From Anaerolineales bacterium UBA5069 (GTDB lineage Bacteria; Chloroflexota; Anaerolineae; Caldilineales; Caldilineaceae), in contig DIAV01000335.1 in the NCBI GenBank assembly GCA_002415895.1, positions 11,145 to 24,472 of the forward strand: a DNA stretch of 13,328 bases. The letters run 5' to 3'. The notes below the pieces were generated by a model. That model saw nothing but the letters and a program-made list of their open reading frames with translations, searched no databases and was not told the origin of the DNA. Position numbers and translations under genes: made by a program. Below are positions 7,753-13,328 of the stretch, piece by piece (within the stretch, counting starts at the first letter, position 1; each line of letters opens with the position of its first letter).

Positions 7753-8877
7753 TCAAGTCGACCAGCGCGCTTGCGATGCAGCAAGCGCGCGATGAATCTG
7801 TCTTGCAGCAGTCGCGTTGCGGCGCAGTTGGCTGCCGACCAGTGTGACGGGTGACGGGAAATTGTTGCTGAAGAGTGCACCTGTGCCCAGGCCGTGAAGA
7901 CGCTCGCCGCCGTACGCCGCCGTCCACTGGCAAATGGCATCGTGGCCGATGCTGGCCTCGAGCAGCGAGTTGGCCCACCATGCCGTACTCGATTTTTCAC
8001 ATGCAGAAACAGCGTCAGCAGTAGCGCGCCACCCACCCAGCAATGTCGGTTTGATCACAATGCCCTGCGGCCGCACTTGAGCCAGCAGGTTGTTCAGCGC
8101 GCCCGCGCTGGCCAGACCAATCAACTCTTCATCCAATGCAATGGGTATGGGCGATGAGGCGCAGAGCGCTGCCATGTGGACCAATTGTCCGGCGCGTATG
8201 GGCTGCTCAATGAACTCGACTTGCAGCGGTGCCAGCGCTTCCAGCCGCTGCAGGGCCTCGCTGGGTGCAAACGCACCATTCGCATCCAGCCGTAAGGTGA
8301 TGTTGGGAAAGCGTGCGCGCAGCGTGCGCAGGAGCGCCAACTCGTCGCCAAACGGCAGCGCGCCTACTTTCATTTTGATGACGTCAAAGCCCGCGGCAAC
8401 CTTTGCGTCAACCTGCGCGAACAAGCCTTCCGGCGTGTCCATCCAAATCAGGCCGTGGGTGGGCAGGCAGGCCGCGCCGCGTGTAAAGGCGCTGTCAAAG
8501 AGCACGCCCGGGCCACCGTTGTGCAGGTCGAGCAATGCCGACTCCACCCCAAAGCGCAGTGATGGCAGGCGCGCCAGTTGGGCATCCCAGGGTGCGAGCA
8601 GGGAGTCGAGAAACGTAACCCAATCCTCTGCAGGCCACACCTCGAGCGCCGCGCTGTTGATCGCATGGATCAGCGTCTGTGCGTGCGCGGCGAAATCTGC
8701 ATGATCGTCGATCGAAAGCCCCTGTACGGGGCCGCACTCACCCAGCCCAATGCTTTCTGTTCGGCGCGTGTCAACCGCGTGCACAAGCCAAATCGCGCGC
8801 GTTGCAAGCGGCCCGCGTGAGGTGGGCGCGGGCCGCTTGAAATGCAGAGTATGGGGAGTGAGGCGTAAGCGAAGCAT
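7753..8877 (-). CDS. menC: o-Succinylbenzoate synthase (MenC)
   Basis: MenC dehydrates SHCHC to o-succinylbenzoate; it is a divalent-metal enzyme of the enolase superfamily, 374 residues. The catalytic set is intact: Lys168-x-Lys170 in VIKMKVG, metal ligands Asp198 (LRLDANG), Glu224 (FIEQPI) and Asp249 (ALDEEL), and Lys276 in VIKPTLLGGW. The N-terminal capping domain includes GLGECGPVQGLS. The ATG at 8877 gives a normal family N-terminus, although no good ribosome site precedes it. Some related enzymes also racemise N-acylamino acids, but the operon makes MenC the clear call. Confidence 0.95.
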   Translation of the reverse strand: MLRLRLTPHTLHFKRPAPTSRGPLATRAIWLVHAVDTRRTESIGLGECGPVQGLSIDDHADFAAHAQTLIHAINSAALEVWPAEDWVTFLDSLLAPWDAQLARLPSLRFGVESALLDLHNGGPGVLFDSAFTRGAACLPTHGLIWMDTPEGLFAQVDAKVAAGFDVIKMKVGALPFGDELALLRTLRARFPNITLRLDANGAFAPSEALQRLEALAPLQVEFIEQPIRAGQLVHMAALCASSPIPIALDEELIGLASAGALNNLLAQVRPQGIVIKPTLLGGWRATADAVSACEKSSTAWWANSLLEASIGHDAICQWTAAYGGERLHGLGTGALFSNNFPSPVTLVGSQLRRNATAARQIHRALAASQARWST

Positions 8878-8902
8878 GGCAGGCGCACCGTTGCAAGATG
8901 CA

Positions 8903-8927
8903 ATCAGGCGATCAGGCGATTAGGCGA

Positions 8928-8930
<3 letters not shown>
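8903..8930. repeat. Short tandem repeat at the menB stop codon
   Basis: ATCAGGCG ATCAGGCG ATTAGGCG ATCA: three 8-base units and a partial fourth. The last bases are the menB stop codon (TCA on this strand). The array fills half of the menB-menC gap and has no evident role. Confidence 0.75.
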
Positions 8931-9911
<981 letters not shown>

Positions 9912-9915
9912 TTTT

Positions 9916-9922
9916 CACCTCT
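9916..9922 (-). promoter_or_regulatory. Ribosome-binding site fixing the long menB start
   Basis: On the - strand AGAGGTG lies 4 bases upstream of the menB ATG. It supports translation of the lysine-rich extension rather than a shorter MenB. Confidence 0.7.
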
Positions 9923-9952
9923 GCGTGTGGGTGGTCGGCGGCTGTGTGCGCG

Positions 9953-11755
9953 CTACAATTGGGCAATGCGCGCACGTACGGCGCGGAAGGTGGACGTGTT
10001 CAGGGCCATGTCGGATTCTATTTCAAGGATTGCGGCGCTGTCGGCGGGCGCAAAGAAACGCGGCAAAGATTCGGTCAGCGCGCCGGCGTTGTCGGCGCTG
10101 AAGTAGCGCAGTCCGTGATCCTCGGCGGTGCGCTGCGCCTTCAACGACTGCGGCGTGAGGAAGTAGTCGTGACGAAGATCGTCCGGCAGGGTTTGCGGCC
10201 CATCAATAATATCAAAGATGCCGCCGCCATGGTTATTGAGCAGGACGATGCGCAGGTTGGGCGGCAAATGGCGATGCCAAAGGCCGTTGCGGTCGTAGAA
10301 AAAGCTTAGATCGCCCACAAGTAGCAGCGTGAGTGCGTGGGGCGACGCCAGCGCCGCGCCAACGGCCGTGCTCACACAACCGTCAATGCCGCTCACGCCG
10401 CGGTTGGCGTAGGTAGCGCTGGGCAGATGATCGCGGGATAGTGCAAGCAGGTTGGCGTAGCGGATGGGCATGCTGTTGCCAAGTTGCAGCAGCGTGCCTT
10501 TGGGCATTGCGCCAAAGATGGCGCGCATGGCGGCAAACTCGCCAAAGGGCAGCTCGTCAAGGGCGGCCCCTAATGCCGCGCTCGTGGCACGCGCGTGCCC
10601 TCGCCACTGATTCGCGTAGTCAGTGCGGGCGGCCTGCATGTCGTCGCGTTGGCCTGGATTGGCCTGCAGTTTGTTGGCAAGTGACGCAAAGAAGTCGGCG
10701 GGATGCAGGGGCAGGACGCGGTTCAGTGTCTGGAAGGTGTCTGGGGCAGGCAGCCCTGGACCCACGCGCCAAAACTCCTGCGGCGCGTGCGTGCGCAGCA
10801 GCGCCTTGAGGCCGCGCGAGGTGACGGGGCCACCGAAACTGATCACGAGCTCGGGGTGGAGCGCGGGCGCGTCGTGCATGCTCAGGAGCGCGTCCCATTG
10901 CTGGATGGCGCCTGCAGCAGGCCACAGGTTGGCGGTGATGTCGCCAATGACAACAAGCGGGTGTTCGTCGCCCAGGCTGGCAAGCGCTGCGTGCAAGCGT
11001 GCGTCGGGCGGCTGCGGGCCGCCAACCACAAGCACGCTGCGCGCTGCCGCCATGGCTGTGCGCACAGAATCCCACTCGGCAGCGGCCAGTTGCGGCGCGG
11101 TTTGGGCCGCCGTGGCAAGGCGTTGCGGGCGCACAATGGGTGCGCGTGCTGCGGCATATAGGGGCTCGCGCAGGTGGACGTTGATGTGCGTAGGGCCGGG
11201 TGTTGCGCTGGTGGCCATTTGTAGCGCGTCGGCCACAGTGCGCACGGCGTGCCAGCGCGTGTCGGGGTGGCCGTCATCCACCGGCAGCGTGAAGGACGCA
11301 CGCACGTGCGCGCCATAGAGTCCGTTCTGGTGGATCGCCTGGTTGTCCTGCTGGTCAATCCACTCCGGGGGACGGTCGGCTGTGAGCACCAGCAACGGGA
11401 TCGCCTGATAGAATGCCTCGGCTACAGCGGGGCCGTAGTTGAGTGCAGCCGTACCCGACGTGCAAACAAGGCCAACGGGTGCGCGCAGTTGTTGGGCAAG
11501 GCCCAGCGCAACGTAGCCCGCGCTCCGCTCATCATAGATGACGTACCGCGTGATGTCGTCGCGCTGCGCCAGCGCGGCGGTGAGGGGCGCCGAACGCGAG
11601 CCAGGTGAGATGACCCAGGTTGTCACGCCCAGGCGTACGGCCGTGTCGATCATGAGCGCGGCCAGCGTCGCCGGCGGCGCTGCAGGCTCAGCGACGGGCG
11701 CGTTGGTCTCTGATAACGGAAGCTGCGGCGGGTGCTGCGAGAGCGGCGTGGCCAT
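9953..11755 (-). CDS. menD: SEPHCHC synthase (MenD)
   Basis: MenD is a thiamine-diphosphate and magnesium enzyme. It adds the succinic semialdehyde unit from 2-oxoglutarate to isochorismate, the first committed menaquinone step. Its 600 residues are within or slightly above the family range. Motifs are VISPGSRSAPL (48-58), DERSAGYVALGLAQ with the cofactor-activating Glu76, TSGTAALNYGPAVAEA (99-114), TADRPPE (125-131), IHQNGLYG (141-148), the ThDP/Mg motif GDLSFFYDRNGL (481-492) and LLNNHGGGIFD (505-515). About 28 Pro/Ala-rich residues precede the conserved start. The ATG at 11755 lies 14 bases after menF with no clear ribosome site, so coupling to menF is likely. E. coli has menH next; here a 41-base gap leads directly to menB. 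Confidence 0.96.
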   Translation of the reverse strand: MATPLSQHPPQLPLSETNAPVAEPAAPPATLAALMIDTAVRLGVTTWVISPGSRSAPLTAALAQRDDITRYVIYDERSAGYVALGLAQQLRAPVGLVCTSGTAALNYGPAVAEAFYQAIPLLVLTADRPPEWIDQQDNQAIHQNGLYGAHVRASFTLPVDDGHPDTRWHAVRTVADALQMATSATPGPTHINVHLREPLYAAARAPIVRPQRLATAAQTAPQLAAAEWDSVRTAMAAARSVLVVGGPQPPDARLHAALASLGDEHPLVVIGDITANLWPAAGAIQQWDALLSMHDAPALHPELVISFGGPVTSRGLKALLRTHAPQEFWRVGPGLPAPDTFQTLNRVLPLHPADFFASLANKLQANPGQRDDMQAARTDYANQWRGHARATSAALGAALDELPFGEFAAMRAIFGAMPKGTLLQLGNSMPIRYANLLALSRDHLPSATYANRGVSGIDGCVSTAVGAALASPHALTLLLVGDLSFFYDRNGLWHRHLPPNLRIVLLNNHGGGIFDIIDGPQTLPDDLRHDYFLTPQSLKAQRTAEDHGLRYFSADNAGALTESLPRFFAPADSAAILEIESDMALNTSTFRAVRARIAQL

Positions 11756-11769
11756 GCGCGCAGGCGGGG

Positions 11770-12987
11770 CTAGACAGGCAAAGCTTCAGGATGGAAGTCG
11801 ACGCTGCGCGCTGGTTCTGGCGATGTGGTCACCGAATTGGTTTCGGCGATGGCATCCAGGATGGTGCGTGCCTTCAATTCGGTTTCGCGCCATTCGGCGG
11901 CAGGATCCGACTTGGCGGTGATGCCGGCGCCCACAAAGAGGGCAGCAGTGGTGGTGCGCACCTGCATACAGCGCAAATTGACATAGAGCGTGGATGCGCC
12001 ATCGATATTGACCGGGCCCAGGTAGCCGCTGTAGAAGCCCCGATCGTAGCCTTCGCGCGCTTGAATGAATTGCAGCGCCTCATTGCGAGGCATGCCGCAC
12101 ACCGCTGACGTGGGGTGCAGGCGATCCAGCACATTGTCTGCCAGCGCCGGATCCGCGTCGCCCGCTGCTTCGACGGCAAAGCGCGTTTGCAAGTGGACCA
12201 TGCCGCCTGCGGCGATTGTGGCAGGACCCTCTTCTACAACCTGTTTTGCACCGGCACTGTCAAATACGGTGCGAATATAGGCGCTCACCATCTCCTGCTC
12301 GTCCTGTTCCTTCGCACCCCACACAACAGAGGCAAGCGAATCGTCGGCGGGCAGGGGGCGTGTACCGGCCAGCGCGACTGTGGAAAGCGCTTGCCCACGC
12401 TTGCGCAGGAGCAATTCGGGGCTTGCGCCCAGCCATGCACCCACGCCGGGCACTGTGACAAGCGAGACAAACGCATTGGGATAGCGGCGGCACAGGACAA
12501 TGAAAAGGGCGACGGGGTCAAAATCCGGCGGCAACTGCACCGGGGCCGTACGCGAGACGACAACCTTTGCAATGTGCGCTGTGCGAATGAAGTGAATCGC
12601 ATCGGCAACCAATTGCTGAAAAGCAGGCGCGGCCAGAGCGCTGTGCGGCGCATCAGGAGCCGTGTACCAGCGGGGCGCATTGTGCGCCGGTTGGGCTAAA
12701 GTGAGCGGAATCTGGCCCTGCGCGGTGTGGAGTCCATCCCTGTCCAGCAAATGATGCGCGGGCAGAAAGAGACTGGGGCGATCTTCGGCAAAGGGTGCAA
12801 AGACAAAGCCGGGCCGGCTTTCCGTCATACGCACGCGTTCAATATGGCGCGCCGCTGATGCGGCCAGCGCCACCGGAAGCAAAGTGCCTGGCTGTCGCCA
12901 TAGGGCAACAGCATAACCACGCTCCAGTGCGGCCACATAGAAGGCTTCAAGGCTGATCATAGGGTTGTTCAACTGCAACTCGCTCAC
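11770..12987 (-). CDS. menF: Isochorismate synthase (MenF)
   Basis: MenF converts chorismate to isochorismate (Mg2+-dependent, MST/chorismate-binding fold); 405 residues from this start. Seen are KVVVSRTAPV with the general-base Lys141, WLGASPELLL, LAGTRPL (206-212), KEQDEQEMV with metal-ligand glutamates, LHPTSAVCGMPR (290-301), LRCMQVR and FVGAGITAKSDPAAEWRETELK at the C-terminus. GTG 12987 is preferred because GGAG lies 8 bases upstream. ATG 12960 has no ribosome site. TTG 13023 lies only about 8 bases from the expected transcription start. EntC/DhbC siderophore enzymes share this fold, but the menDBCE genes behind it settle the role. It is the first gene of the operon. Confidence 0.94.
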   Translation of the reverse strand: MSELQLNNPMISLEAFYVAALERGYAVALWRQPGTLLPVALAASAARHIERVRMTESRPGFVFAPFAEDRPSLFLPAHHLLDRDGLHTAQGQIPLTLAQPAHNAPRWYTAPDAPHSALAAPAFQQLVADAIHFIRTAHIAKVVVSRTAPVQLPPDFDPVALFIVLCRRYPNAFVSLVTVPGVGAWLGASPELLLRKRGQALSTVALAGTRPLPADDSLASVVWGAKEQDEQEMVSAYIRTVFDSAGAKQVVEEGPATIAAGGMVHLQTRFAVEAAGDADPALADNVLDRLHPTSAVCGMPRNEALQFIQAREGYDRGFYSGYLGPVNIDGASTLYVNLRCMQVRTTTAALFVGAGITAKSDPAAEWRETELKARTILDAIAETNSVTTSPEPARSVDFHPEALPV

Positions 12988-13037
12988 GTGTGACGCTCCA
13001 AAAAAGCCGATATACCCAAACAATACCGCTGCCTTTC

Positions 13038-13067
13038 ATTCTACACAAAGCAGGGCCCTGCTTGCAG
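13038..13067 (-). promoter_or_regulatory. Probable promoter of the menFDBCE operon
   Basis: On the - strand TAGAAT (13038-13043, 5/6 to TATAAT) lies about 50 bases upstream of menF, with only a weak -35 (TGCAAG or CTGCAA, 17-18 bases away). Transcription would start near 13030, giving a ~43-base leader to GTG 12987. The weak -35 suggests dependence on an activator or a different sigma factor. Confidence 0.45.
13048..13063. promoter_or_regulatory. 16-bp perfect palindrome, candidate operator in the men promoter
   Basis: AAGCAGGGCCCTGCTT is self-complementary over all 16 bases with no spacer. It fills the -35/-10 spacer, 4 bases upstream of the proposed -10 box. A repressor dimer bound here would block RNA polymerase. 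The binding protein is unknown. Confidence 0.4.
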
Positions 13068-13215
13068 TGGCTTTGCGTCCATTTCGTCGCGTTTTTCACA
13101 ATGAACGGTAGTACGCGCCGATGTTGTAACACAATGCGTGGGGACGTTGGCAGCACCGCAGGGGATAAAATGGCGCACTGCAAAAGCCAGCCCACCGTAT
13201 GTAATTGCCTGGCAA

Positions 13216-13258
13216 ACACAGAAGGCGTTTGGGCATTGAACCCAAACGCCTTCTGTGT
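13216..13258. terminator. Long perfect hairpin upstream of the men promoter, terminator-like
   Basis: Perfect 18-bp inverted arms (13216-13233 and 13241-13258) with a 7-base loop CATTGAA. Neither side has a real T-run: TGTGTTTG follows on the - strand and TGTGTTG on the + strand. It resembles terminator stems of this genome (compare 3441-3484) and may end a gene lying right of the window on the - strand. Confidence 0.4.
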
Positions 13259-13328
13259 TGTGGCTTGCGCCACATGCATTTGCACCGCACGGCTGGGGAG
13301 GGGAAGCCGAAGGGTACGAACACCACTT

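Larger units (their letters stand above)
12988..13328. other. Non-coding region upstream of menF to the right edge
   Basis: No open frame here has recognisable protein features or a convincing ribosome site. The region holds the menF ribosome site, the probable men promoter with its palindrome, and the long hairpin at 13216-13258. Between 13068 and 13215, and after 13259, I see only short imperfect repeats. No tRNA or other RNA gene was recognised, and any right-hand neighbour starts or ends outside the window. Confidence 0.6.

Noticed and set aside
13095..13101. TTGTGAA on the - strand, resembling a Rex redox-repressor half-site
   Set aside because: Only one half is present; the matching TTCACAA at the right spacing is absent.
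12947..13285. 112-codon - strand frame upstream of menF
   Set aside because: It crosses the promoter and the hairpin and has an irregular composition with no motif and no ribosome site.

Overview
This is most likely a chromosomal piece of a Chloroflexota bacterium, Anaerolineae or Caldilineae-like. That assignment is an inference. It rests on the high GC content, the Ala/Pro-rich tether after the lipobox of the sugar-binding lipoprotein (typical of these lineages), the style of the CHAT-domain protein, and a classical menaquinone cluster. No rRNA or other decisive marker is present.

Layout. (1) Positions 1-3403, + strand: an RbsABC-type sugar ABC importer. It comprises a tandem-domain ATPase cut by the left edge, an RbsC-type permease overlapping it by 8 bases, and a lipoprotein substrate-binding protein. 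A strong perfect hairpin terminator (3441-3484) closes the unit. (2) Positions 3579-5666, +: a single-pass membrane protein. An N-terminal CHAT (caspase-like) domain with intact His/Cys dyad is joined through one membrane helix to three calcium-binding thrombospondin type-3 repeats and two PAN/Apple-like domains. This is the most unusual gene in the window. (3) Positions 5725-6565, +: a universal stress protein, followed by a CoA-binding Rossmann-domain ORF whose first ~35 residues appear to be missing. (4) Positions 6617-12987, - strand: a complete upper menaquinone pathway in the transcription order menF-menD-menB-menC-menE, with gaps of 14-50 bases. It converges on the + strand genes at about 6590. 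(5) Positions 12988-13328: non-coding, with the probable men promoter, a 16-bp perfect palindrome just upstream of its -10 box, and a long perfect hairpin.

How the genes work together. MenF makes isochorismate from chorismate, MenD makes SEPHCHC, MenC makes o-succinylbenzoate, MenE activates it to OSB-CoA, and MenB cyclises it to DHNA-CoA. MenH, the thioesterase, MenA and MenG/UbiE are not here. MenB carries a 50-residue lysine-rich, histone H1-like N-terminal tail that the family normally lacks. The ABC importer and the men operon are independent units. The CHAT receptor-like gene has its own weak promoter candidate and no visible partner gene. I saw no CRISPR array, tRNA, rRNA, insertion sequence or phage gene.
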